This document shows, in pieces, positions 1-5,448 of a stretch of DNA of 5,471 nt. The notes under the pieces are model-generated. The model was not told where the DNA came from. It saw only the letters and a list, made by a program, of their open reading frames with translations, and made no database searches. The stretch lies in NCBI GenBank assembly GCA_944324205.1, contig CALUVK010000115.1, forward strand, positions 1 through 5,471. The letters are read 5' to 3'. The translations under genes were made by a program, and so were the position numbers. Every line of letters begins with the position of its first letter. Positions within the stretch are counted from its first letter, which is position 1. The stretch comes from Candidatus Gastranaerophilales bacterium (lineage in GTDB: Bacteria > Cyanobacteriota > Vampirovibrionia > Gastranaerophilales > Gastranaerophilaceae).

Positions 1-237
1 TTTAATAAACCTGCAATCTGTGTTGATGTTCACGTTCATAGAATTTTTAACCGGCTCGGCTATATTAAAACCAGAAACCCGGAAGAAACAGAATTTGCAC
101 TTAGGGAAAAACTCCCCGTAAAACACTGGATAGATATAAATACTCTTCTTGTAACCCACGGGCAGAATGTGTGCAAACCTATTAAACCAAATTGCGCTGC
201 ATGTCCGATAGCTGATTATTGCGCAATGCTTATCTAA
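1..237 (+). CDS. nth: Endonuclease III (DNA glycosylase/AP lyase), C-terminal part; 5' end outside window
   Basis: This is the last 78 codons of a base-excision-repair enzyme that removes oxidised pyrimidines from DNA and nicks the abasic site. Reading from base 1 in frame 1, the peptide contains VDVHVHRIFNRLG; its Asp (codon 9, bases 25-27) matches the catalytic Asp of the helix-hairpin-helix glycosylase family (E. coli Nth VDTH, Asp138, from memory). The end carries Cys at codons 58, 65, 68 and 74, spaced C-x6-C-x2-C-x5-C, exactly the [4Fe-4S] cluster loop of endonuclease III. The catalytic Lys and the HhH motif would lie upstream, outside the window. The frame is open to TAA at 235-237, so the 3' end is intact. 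It is convergent with atpG, five bases away, and is probably functionally unrelated to it. MutY also has such a cluster, but the short tail after the last Cys and the VDVH motif favour Nth. Confidence 0.93.
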   Translation, partial: FNKPAICVDVHVHRIFNRLGYIKTRNPEETEFALREKLPVKHWIDINTLLVTHGQNVCKPIKPNCAACPIADYCAMLI

Positions 238-242
238 ATTCC

Positions 243-1154
243 TTAGCCTTTTACACCCTGCGCACCTGAAACAATTTCTACAAGCTCCTGAGTAATTGCA
301 GCTTGACGAGCTTTATTGTAGTCAATTGTCAGAGTATTTATCATTTCTTCCGCGTTATTTGAAGCAGCGGACATCGCTGTCATACGGGACGCAAGCTCAC
401 TTGCGTTTGCTTCAAGAAGCGCTTGATAAATAGTATTTGAAATATACATAGGAACAAGCTGCTGTAAAACACTATGCGGTGACGGCTCAAATTCCATAAC
501 CGGATCTATTTCATGTGTTTCTGCTTTTTCTATTTTTACAGGAAGAATTTCCCAATCCTGTACACTATAAGACATCATATTATTAAAACGTGTTGTTATA
601 ATATCTATTCTGTCAATATTTCCATTAACAAAATCTTCTGCTATATCTTCCGCTATAATATTTGCACCGGTAGCTGTCGGATCGTTAGCAACACTTATAT
701 AACCCTTTTTAAGCTCATAATCTCCCGCTTTATGCTTTAAAGCTGAAACAGCTTTCTGGCCTACAGGATAAATCACAGTCTTAATTCCCTTTTCAGAATT
801 CTCTCTAACCCGCTTTAGCGCAGCTTTTACTACATTAGCGTTATAAGCCCCTGCCAAACCCTTATTAGAAGTTATAACAAGAAGCCCTTCTGATTTAACT
901 TCTCTTTCTCTCAAAAGTTCGGGATAATTATCAAGCCCTCTTTCGACTTTCAAACCTGCTGCAGATTCTTCACCTACTGTTGCAAGCATCTTTCTAAATA
1001 AAACCATAAGCTCATCCGCAAACGGACGCGCAGCTTTTACAGTGCTTTCAGCTTTCTTAACTTTTGCTGCCGCAACCATCTTCATTGCTTTTGTAATCTT
1101 TTTAGTATTCTGAACGCTTGAAATTCTGCTTTTTATATCTTTTGTGTTTGGCAT
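243..1154 (-). CDS. atpG: ATP synthase F1 subunit gamma (central rotor stalk)
   Basis: Gamma is the asymmetric shaft that turns inside the alpha3-beta3 head and couples c-ring rotation to ATP synthesis at the cytoplasmic face of the membrane. The 303-residue product has the conserved N-terminal helix (IKSRISSVQNTKKITKAM, about 7-24), the Rossmann-like middle domain (LLVITSNKGLAGAYN, about 91-105) and the conserved C-terminal helix (NTLTIDYNKARQAAITQE, about 273-290, then LVEIVSGAQ). Between TTRF (187-190) and EPSP (223-226) there are only 32 residues, about as in E. coli; the extra regulatory segment of photosynthetic cyanobacteria and chloroplasts is missing. A shorter insertion-like stretch lies at about 60-85. 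The ATG start is one base after the stop of the upstream ORF6N gene, and its ribosome-binding site is inside that gene. It is the last gene of the operon: no beta or epsilon follows. Called atpC in cyanobacterial nomenclature. Confidence 0.98.
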   Translation of the reverse strand: MPNTKDIKSRISSVQNTKKITKAMKMVAAAKVKKAESTVKAARPFADELMVLFRKMLATVGEESAAGLKVERGLDNYPELLREREVKSEGLLVITSNKGLAGAYNANVVKAALKRVRENSEKGIKTVIYPVGQKAVSALKHKAGDYELKKGYISVANDPTATGANIIAEDIAEDFVNGNIDRIDIITTRFNNMMSYSVQDWEILPVKIEKAETHEIDPVMEFEPSPHSVLQQLVPMYISNTIYQALLEANASELASRMTAMSAASNNAEEMINTLTIDYNKARQAAITQELVEIVSGAQGVKG

Positions 1155-1155
1155 T

Positions 1156-1677
1156 CTATTTTTCCTCTGTATTAAACCCTATTTTTGCAGGTTTTGTCCT
1201 ATCCATCAATAAATCTATTGCTTCATAGATTTCTCTCATATCAGTTTTATTATCTTTACAATGCTCTATAAAATAATTTTCCAATTCCGCAACACGCCTT
1301 GCTAAATCCTTATTCTCCATAGCCCATTGCCGCATCTGCACAAAAGTATTCATGATTTGTATATTTATCTGAATAGCTTTTTCGCTGTTTAAAACGCTTG
1401 AAAGCATTGCCACACCCTGCTCGGTAAAGACATATGGCAGAGTCCGTCTTCCGCCTCGTCCAGTTTTTGATATCGCAAATTGCGATATCAAAAAATCATA
1501 TTCCTCTTTTGTTAATTGAAACATGAAATTCTGCGGAAATCTTGCCCGTTTACGTTTCACAGCCTCATTTAATCGAAAAGTCGGAACTTCATACAAATCC
1601 GCAAGGTCGCTGTCGAGCATTACCTTATTGCCTCTTATTTCATATATTAAGTTCTTAATTTGTATGAGATTTTCCAT
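1156..1677 (-). CDS. ORF6N-domain protein inserted between alpha and gamma genes
   Basis: The 173-residue product is a complete member of the ORF6N family (Pfam PF10543), a putative DNA-binding domain common in phage, prophage and mobile-gene proteins; its cellular role is not established. The domain covers about residues 8-115: IRGNKVMLDSDLADLYEV (14-31), FPQNFMFQLTKEEY (47-60), GGRRTLPYVFTEQGVAML (75-92), then SSVLNSEKAIQINIQIM. A short predicted coiled coil (about 119-140) and the usual tail ending KIGF-like follow, so it does not look truncated. The chosen ATG starts at the family's normal N-terminus, but no Shine-Dalgarno sequence is visible before it (the upstream bases read CACAATGAAAATAAAAA). 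Five of its 13 Arg codons are CGG or AGG, against none of 25 in atpA. It contains a 31-bp palindrome. It lies 31 bases after the B-box-like gene and one base before atpG. Acquisition by transfer is likely but inferred; no transposase, integrase or target repeats are visible. Confidence 0.93.
   Translation of the reverse strand: MENLIQIKNLIYEIRGNKVMLDSDLADLYEVPTFRLNEAVKRKRARFPQNFMFQLTKEEYDFLISQFAISKTGRGGRRTLPYVFTEQGVAMLSSVLNSEKAIQINIQIMNTFVQMRQWAMENKDLARRVAELENYFIEHCKDNKTDMREIYEAIDLLMDRTKPAKIGFNTEEK
1162..1168 (-). promoter_or_regulatory. Ribosome-binding site of atpG inside the end of the ORF6N gene
   Basis: AGAGGAA on the minus strand; AGAGG is nine bases before the atpG ATG. It is read as part of the last sense codons of the ORF6N gene (aca gag gaa aaa, Thr-Glu-Glu-Lys), before TAG, one spacer base and ATG. 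Confidence 0.8.
1464..1494. repeat. 31-bp perfect inverted repeat within the ORF6N gene
   Basis: Left arm TTTTTGATATCGCAA (1464-1478), centre A (1479), right arm TTGCGATATCAAAAA (1480-1494): 15 of 15 arm positions are complementary. In the coding frame it specifies FLISQFAISK (about residues 62-71), in the linker between two conserved ORF6N blocks. It is flanked by neither a U-tract after the stem nor other copies in this window, so it is not a typical intrinsic terminator. In RNA it could form a 13-14-bp hairpin; in DNA it could be an operator or cruciform site. Function unknown. Confidence 0.9.
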
Positions 1678-1708
1678 TTTTTATTTTCATTGTGCGAAAT
1701 AAAGTTAT

Positions 1709-2062
1709 TTATTTTAACTTCAAATCCATACCCTTTTTTATAAGAAGTATTGCAAGCAATATTAACAATACAGTTTCTAAAATTGGGCAAGGTATCATAA
1801 AGAACATGAATGATTTTACAATCACGTAGATGAATAGAAATGCACCAATAAGCATAAATGCAATTCTATTAAACATCCATGCACCTTCTGAATTATCCTT
1901 AAAATAATTTACATACTCTACATCAGCAACATGCCTACAGGACGGAGAGTCTTTGCAAATATAAAAGTCTTTATATTCTTCGGCGCATTCAAGGCATAAA
2001 GCCTTCCCACAGGCTTTGCATACTGCAAAAGCGTCTCTATCATGGTGATTATAGCATTTCAT
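1709..2062 (-). CDS. Small membrane protein with N-terminal B-box-like zinc-binding domain
   Basis: The 117-residue product has a dense Cys/His cluster: C3-x2-H6, C15-x2-C18, C23-x2-C26, then C36, C42 and H44. The spacing resembles B-box-type zinc fingers (zf-B_box, PF00643), which are found at the N-terminus of many small uncharacterised bacterial membrane proteins. After an acidic linker come two hydrophobic segments, about 66-90 and 92-108, separated by a short turn (PCP), and a Lys-rich end (KKGMDLKLK), suggesting a hairpin in the inner membrane with both ends in the cytoplasm. The start is well supported: AAGGAG lies eight bases before ATG (minus strand, 2071-2076). It begins 15 bases after the atpA stop, the same spacing as other genes in the operon, so it is almost certainly co-transcribed. 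No known ATP synthase subunit has this architecture. A role in assembly or regulation of the complex is possible but only suggested by position. Confidence 0.85.
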   Translation of the reverse strand: MKCYNHHDRDAFAVCKACGKALCLECAEEYKDFYICKDSPSCRHVADVEYVNYFKDNSEGAWMFNRIAFMLIGAFLFIYVIVKSFMFFMIPCPILETVLLILLAILLIKKGMDLKLK

Positions 2063-2070
2063 AAACTACA

Positions 2071-2076
2071 CTCCTT
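2071..2076 (-). promoter_or_regulatory. Ribosome-binding site of the B-box-like gene
   Basis: AAGGAG on the minus strand, eight bases before the ATG and one base after the atpA stop codon. It is as strong as that of atpE, showing that this non-ATPase gene is set up to be translated well from the operon message. Confidence 0.85.
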
Positions 2077-2077
2077 A

Positions 2078-3589
2078 CTATAAAGTCTTTCCATAAGCTT
2101 CAAGCTGGCTTCTTAAAGCTGTCATATCTTCATCAGACAATTTAGCTCCTTCATTCAAAGCCTTGCTTAAATCAGGCATATTAGCTTCAAAGTACTCAAA
2201 CCAGCCTGTCTTATAATCTGCAATCTTCTTATTATCGATTTCATCTAAGTAACCTTCGTTTACTGCAAACAGAATTGTTACCTGCTGCGCAACAGTAAGC
2301 GGTTTATATTGAGGCTGTTTCAAAACTTCCATCAACTTTTGACCTCTTAGAAGCTGCTTCTTAGTAGCAGGGTCTAGGTCTGACGCAAATTGAGCAAACG
2401 CTTCCAATTCTCGGTATTGAGCCAAATCAAGACGAAGTTTACCGGCAACTTGCTTAATACCCTTTGTCTGAGCCGCACCGCCTACACGTGAAACCGAAAT
2501 ACCTGCATTAATTGCCGGTCTTACACCAGAGTTAAACAGTGCTGATTCCAAGAATATCTGACCGTCCGTAATTGAGATTACGTTTGTTGGAATATAAGCT
2601 GAAACGTCACCTGCTTGAGTTTCAATAATAGGAAGTGCTGTAATACTTCCGCCGCCAAGTTCGTCATTAAGCTTAACAGCTCTTTCTAACAATCTTGAGT
2701 GAAGATAGAATACATCACCAGGATATGCTTCACGTCCAGGCGGTCTTTTAAGAAGCAAACTCATTGCACGATAAGCTTGAGCATGCTTAGTCAAATCATC
2801 ATATACTATAAGAACATGTTTTCCCTGTTCCATAAATTCTTCTGCAATCGCAACTCCTGCAAAAGGTGCGATATATTGTAAAGGTGCAGGCTCGTTAGCT
2901 GTAGCTGATACAATGATTGAATAATCCATTGCACCGTGTTTTTCTAATGTCTTCGCTAACTGTGCAACCGTTGAAGCCTTTTGACCGATAGCAACATAGA
3001 TACAGATTACATCTCCGCCCTTCTGGTTCAAGATAGTATCGATTGCAATAGCAGTCTTACCTGTTTGTCTGTCGCCGATAATCAATTCTCTCTGACCTCT
3101 TCCTATAGGAGTTAAAGCATCAATTGCTGTCAAACCTGTTTGAAGAGGCTGGTGAACAGAGCGTCTTGCAACAATACCCGGAGCAACTCTTTCAATCGGT
3201 CTTGTTTTATCGGTAATAATTTCACCTTTACCATCAATCGGGCGTCCTGTCGGATTTACAATTCTTCCGATTAAAGCATCACCTACTGGAACAGAAGCGA
3301 TACGGCCGGTTGTTTTTACTGTCATACCTTCTTTAATGTGGGTATATTCACCTAAGATTACAACACCTACATTATCCTCTTCAAGGTTCAGAGTAATACC
3401 TAATGTACCTTTTCCATCTTCAAATTCTACAAGCTCGTTTGACATAACATTTCTAAGCCCGTAAATTCTTGCGATACCGTCACCTACTTCAAGAACGCTT
3501 CCGATATTTGAAACTTCCGCTCTTGCTTCGTAATTTCGGATATTCTCTTTTAATATTGAACTAATTTCATCCGGATTAATTACTGCCAT
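2078..3589 (-). CDS. atpA: ATP synthase F1 subunit alpha
   Basis: Alpha forms the F1 hexamer with beta; its nucleotide sites are non-catalytic, but it contributes the arginine finger to the catalytic sites. The 503-residue product is full length. Visible landmarks: the N-terminal beta-barrel domain (about 25-95); the P-loop GDRQTGKT at 172-179, with the Gln that marks alpha rather than beta; the Walker B strand VLIVYDD at 259-265; the family signature PAINAGISVSR at 358-368, ending in the finger Arg368; and the helical C-terminal domain (about 380-503). The ATG is preceded by AGAGGTGG, which overlaps the delta stop codon. It follows atpH by nine bases. Rare-looking Arg codons CGG and AGG are absent among its 25 Arg codons, consistent with a highly expressed native gene. 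No missing key residue was seen. Confidence 0.99.
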   Translation of the reverse strand: MAVINPDEISSILKENIRNYEARAEVSNIGSVLEVGDGIARIYGLRNVMSNELVEFEDGKGTLGITLNLEEDNVGVVILGEYTHIKEGMTVKTTGRIASVPVGDALIGRIVNPTGRPIDGKGEIITDKTRPIERVAPGIVARRSVHQPLQTGLTAIDALTPIGRGQRELIIGDRQTGKTAIAIDTILNQKGGDVICIYVAIGQKASTVAQLAKTLEKHGAMDYSIIVSATANEPAPLQYIAPFAGVAIAEEFMEQGKHVLIVYDDLTKHAQAYRAMSLLLKRPPGREAYPGDVFYLHSRLLERAVKLNDELGGGSITALPIIETQAGDVSAYIPTNVISITDGQIFLESALFNSGVRPAINAGISVSRVGGAAQTKGIKQVAGKLRLDLAQYRELEAFAQFASDLDPATKKQLLRGQKLMEVLKQPQYKPLTVAQQVTILFAVNEGYLDEIDNKKIADYKTGWFEYFEANMPDLSKALNEGAKLSDEDMTALRSQLEAYGKTL

Positions 3590-3592
3590 TTT

Positions 3593-3600
3593 CCACCTCT
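3593..3600 (-). promoter_or_regulatory. Ribosome-binding site of atpA overlapping the atpH stop codon
   Basis: AGAGGTGG on the minus strand, three bases before the atpA ATG; its first two bases are the last two of the atpH TAG. GAGGTG matches the anti-Shine-Dalgarno complement. A ribosome ending on delta would sit on the alpha start region, suggesting translational coupling (inferred). Confidence 0.8.
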
Positions 3601-4159
3601 ATTTTATAATGTTTTTACTTAAATTCTCTAATCTGTGTCTGATACTGTTATCAACAATCGTTTCATTTATATTTAATACCAGACCGCCTATTATATCACT
3701 ATCTACACCCCAATTTACAATTACATCTTTTTGGAGTTTATCTGCAATTCTGTTTCTTATATCGTTTTTGCGCTCATCGTTTAATTCAATTGCCGATGTT
3801 ACATCTACTCTAACGATATTTTTCATTTCTTCCAGCTCTTTCCGGAATTCTTGAGCTATTTCACCGATAATATTTAGTCTCTTTTTTAAATTCAGAGAGA
3901 ATAAAAAGTTATAAACAACCGGCATAACTCTATTCTGGAAGAGTTTGCATATTACAATCTGCTTTTCTTCGACAGAAACAGAAGGGTTATTAACTAAATC
4001 TGATAATTCTTTAGACCCTTCAATAGTCTGTGCAATATCATTAAGATTGCTTAAGATTTCTTCTTTTGAAATGCCGCCGTCTTCTTGAGCTAAATCCATA
4101 AGAGCCTTAGCCCATCTTCTTGCAACAAGTTCGGAATTATGATTTGAAGCAACTGCCAT
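3599..4159 (-). CDS. atpH: ATP synthase F1 subunit delta (OSCP)
   Basis: Delta sits on top of F1 and ties the alpha N-termini to the b/b' peripheral stalk. The 186-residue product is of normal length. It has the N-terminal helical bundle starting with ARRWAKALMDLA (about 13-24) and the conserved C-terminal segment GGLVLNINETIVDNSIRHRL (about 158-177), the diagnostic OSCP/delta motif. The start is the ATG preceded by AAGGGGATT, the first Met of the frame next to a purine-rich site, 15 bases after the b gene stop. The TAG stop at 3599-3601 overlaps the atpA ribosome-binding site, so delta and alpha translation may be coupled. Called atpD in cyanobacterial nomenclature. Confidence 0.97.
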   Translation of the reverse strand: MAVASNHNSELVARRWAKALMDLAQEDGGISKEEILSNLNDIAQTIEGSKELSDLVNNPSVSVEEKQIVICKLFQNRVMPVVYNFLFSLNLKKRLNIIGEIAQEFRKELEEMKNIVRVDVTSAIELNDERKNDIRNRIADKLQKDVIVNWGVDSDIIGGLVLNINETIVDNSIRHRLENLSKNIIK

Positions 4160-4174
4160 TATTATTTAATCCCC

Positions 4175-4684
4175 TTATCCCTCTATACCGTTAATAGCCT
4201 CAATACTTTCATCAATTAATTTCTGATGCAAACCATCATTATCTCTTAGCTCGTTTATGATATGTTTTCTTGCAACATCAATCGAAGCCTGAGATGCTCT
4301 TCTCAAAATATCATTTTTTAAAAGCGCCGATTTGTTTTCAACAACTTTTCTGGCGTTGTCTCTGATACCTTCTGCCATATTACCGGCATCTTGAAGTATT
4401 TTTTCACCGACTAATTTAGCATTATCTTCTGACTTCTTAATCAGACCTTCAATCTCTTCTCCAAGATGAGAAACAGTTTCTTCAATCTGTTTTAAATGAT
4501 CTTCAGAGTCTGCCTTCTTTGATTTTGACTCCTCAATATGGTCAATAACGCTCTGTTTTGCCCTTTCAAGCATATCGCCAAGTTTTGCCGTTTTCCAGAT
4601 AAGAATAAATACAGAAAGAAATATTATAAAGTTGAACAGATTTGTTCTGCCTATATATTCCCATATTAATCTTATGCTTTCCAT
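4175..4684 (-). CDS. atpF: ATP synthase Fo subunit b (peripheral stalk)
   Basis: Subunit b anchors the stator in the membrane and runs as a long helix to delta. The 169-residue product has one hydrophobic segment near the N-terminus (about 16-31, FNFIIFLSVFILIW) followed by a long charged heptad-like helix (about 33-140) ending in a delta-contact region (ARKHIINELRDNDGLHQKLI). It lies between b' and delta, the standard place for b. The ATG is preceded by AAGAGGT at eight to nine bases. Identity as b rather than b' rests on its position next to delta and on its divergence from the preceding gene; the pair is expected to form a heterodimer, as in Cyanobacteria. Confidence 0.95.
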   Translation of the reverse strand: MESIRLIWEYIGRTNLFNFIIFLSVFILIWKTAKLGDMLERAKQSVIDHIEESKSKKADSEDHLKQIEETVSHLGEEIEGLIKKSEDNAKLVGEKILQDAGNMAEGIRDNARKVVENKSALLKNDILRRASQASIDVARKHIINELRDNDGLHQKLIDESIEAINGIEG

Positions 4685-4706
4685 AATTTACCTCTTACCC
4701 TGTTGC

Positions 4707-5177
4707 TTATTGATAAAGTATTCTGTTTACTTCATCATTATCAAAACCGTGAACTTCGCTTCTGTAGCCTAAAACTTTCTCGACAATATCATTGGCTAAA
4801 TCGGTCATTCTGCCTTTCAAGCCTTCTTTTGTATCGTTTGAAATATTATTAAGCTTCTGATATTCTTCTTCAAGCTCTGCATTAGTCTTATCCTGTGCCT
4901 GTTTCAGAATATCAGCTTTTTGAACCTTAAAACCGTTTACGGAATCATTGTATTTTGAACGAGCCTCATTCTTAGCACCAACAAGCTTTTCTTCTCTTTG
5001 ATGCTCCAAGCCGTCTGCTTTTTTATAATTCTCATCAGCACTATTGAAATTCTCATCAATAAACTTTTGTCTTTCTTTTACAATTTTCTCCATAGGAGAA
5101 TAGAGTATTTTATTCATCAAGAAAACAAATACCAGAAAAGATATTATTGATGCTAAAAATGTTGCATTAAATTCCAT
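4707..5177 (-). CDS. atpF': ATP synthase Fo subunit b' (second b-type stalk subunit)
   Basis: The 156-residue product is a second b-type stalk subunit. It has an N-terminal membrane helix (about 6-22, TFLASIISFLVFVFLMN), the b-family motif LYSPMEKIVKERQKFI (about 25-40), and a long charged helical domain rich in Lys, Glu and Asp. In the family, b and b' pair as a heterodimer in place of the b2 homodimer; two consecutive b genes of different sequence are typical of photosynthetic lineages and some others. It starts 15 bases after the c gene stop with only a weak purine stretch (AAAGAAG) upstream, and ends 22 bases before atpF. Called atpG in cyanobacterial nomenclature, not to be confused with gamma. 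Confidence 0.93.
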   Translation of the reverse strand: MEFNATFLASIISFLVFVFLMNKILYSPMEKIVKERQKFIDENFNSADENYKKADGLEHQREEKLVGAKNEARSKYNDSVNGFKVQKADILKQAQDKTNAELEEEYQKLNNISNDTKEGLKGRMTDLANDIVEKVLGYRSEVHGFDNDEVNRILYQ

Positions 5178-5192
5178 AATTTATACTTCTTT

Positions 5193-5435
5193 TTACCAAA
5201 TACCTACAAGTTTCAAAGCGATAACCAACGCATAAATAGCACAAGCTTCTGATAAAGCTGCACCAACCATGAAGAATACAAGAGCTTTACCGAAGATTTC
5301 AGGCTGTCTTGCAATAGATTCCAAGAAACCTTTTGTAGCGATACCAATACCGACACCGGCACCGATTGCGCCAAAACCCATCGCAACACCTGCACCTAAT
5401 TGCGCTAAGTCTGAAATTGTTTTAACTTCTTCCAT
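5193..5435 (-). CDS. atpE: ATP synthase Fo subunit c (proteolipid ring)
   Basis: The 80-residue hydrophobic hairpin forms the rotor ring that carries the coupling ion. Helix 1 contains the packing motif GAGVGIG (25-31); the polar loop is ARQPE (42-46); helix 2 carries the ion-binding Glu63 in ALSEACAIYAL. The PROSITE-type subunit c pattern from ARQP to the acidic residue is satisfied with the correct spacing. The residues typical of sodium-binding rings are absent: Ile30 stands where Gln is found, and Ala64 follows Glu63 instead of Ser or Thr, so proton coupling is expected. The frame can be extended six codons upstream to a TTG, but that would put the ribosome-binding site AAGGAG inside the gene; the ATG seven bases after it is the real start. 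Subunit a would be expected beyond the right edge. Confidence 0.98.
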   Translation of the reverse strand: MEEVKTISDLAQLGAGVAMGFGAIGAGVGIGIATKGFLESIARQPEIFGKALVFFMVGAALSEACAIYALVIALKLVGIW

Positions 5436-5442
5436 TTTTAAT

Positions 5443-5448
5443 CTCCTT
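5443..5448 (-). promoter_or_regulatory. Ribosome-binding site of atpE (decides the start)
   Basis: AAGGAG on the minus strand, seven bases before the ATG at 5433-5435. It rules out the in-frame TTG further upstream (5451-5453), whose codons AGA AGG AGA would be made from this site. Confidence 0.9.

Noticed and set aside
513..740. Plus-strand open frame of 75 codons
   Set aside because: Lies antisense inside atpG, a strongly conserved gene, and the peptide is a Cys/Ile/Tyr-rich composition artefact without recognisable domain.
1464..1494. Reading the ORF6N palindrome as an intrinsic terminator that separates atpA from atpG
   Set aside because: The stem is AT-rich, begins with T and ends with A on both strands, and has no U-tract after it; termination there would also silence the essential atpG.
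1655..1690. Alternative ATG at 1688-1690 before the ORF6N gene, giving an 11-codon leader peptide
   Set aside because: It has no ribosome-binding site and is out of frame with ORF6N; overlap with the true start could matter but nothing supports translation.
1697..1710. AAATAA-AG-TTATTT inverted repeat between the B-box-like and ORF6N genes
   Set aside because: Only six A/T pairs; too weak for a terminator and expected by chance in AT-rich DNA.
1748..1761. TATTGCAAGCAATA short palindrome in the B-box-like gene
   Set aside because: Six-base arms are common by chance; no second copy or positional meaning seen.
1155..2077. A toxin-antitoxin or phage-defence pair formed by the B-box-like and ORF6N genes
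   Set aside because: No toxin fold, nuclease motif or known pair of these families is recognisable; only their adjacency would support it.
2699..2881. Plus-strand open frame of 60 codons
   Set aside because: Antisense shadow of the conserved nucleotide-binding region of atpA; no ribosome-binding site or known motif.
3609..3854. Plus-strand open frame of 81 codons, hydrophobic Ser/Phe-rich
   Set aside because: Antisense to atpH; apparent membrane character is only the complement of Lys/Glu/Asn-rich coding sequence.
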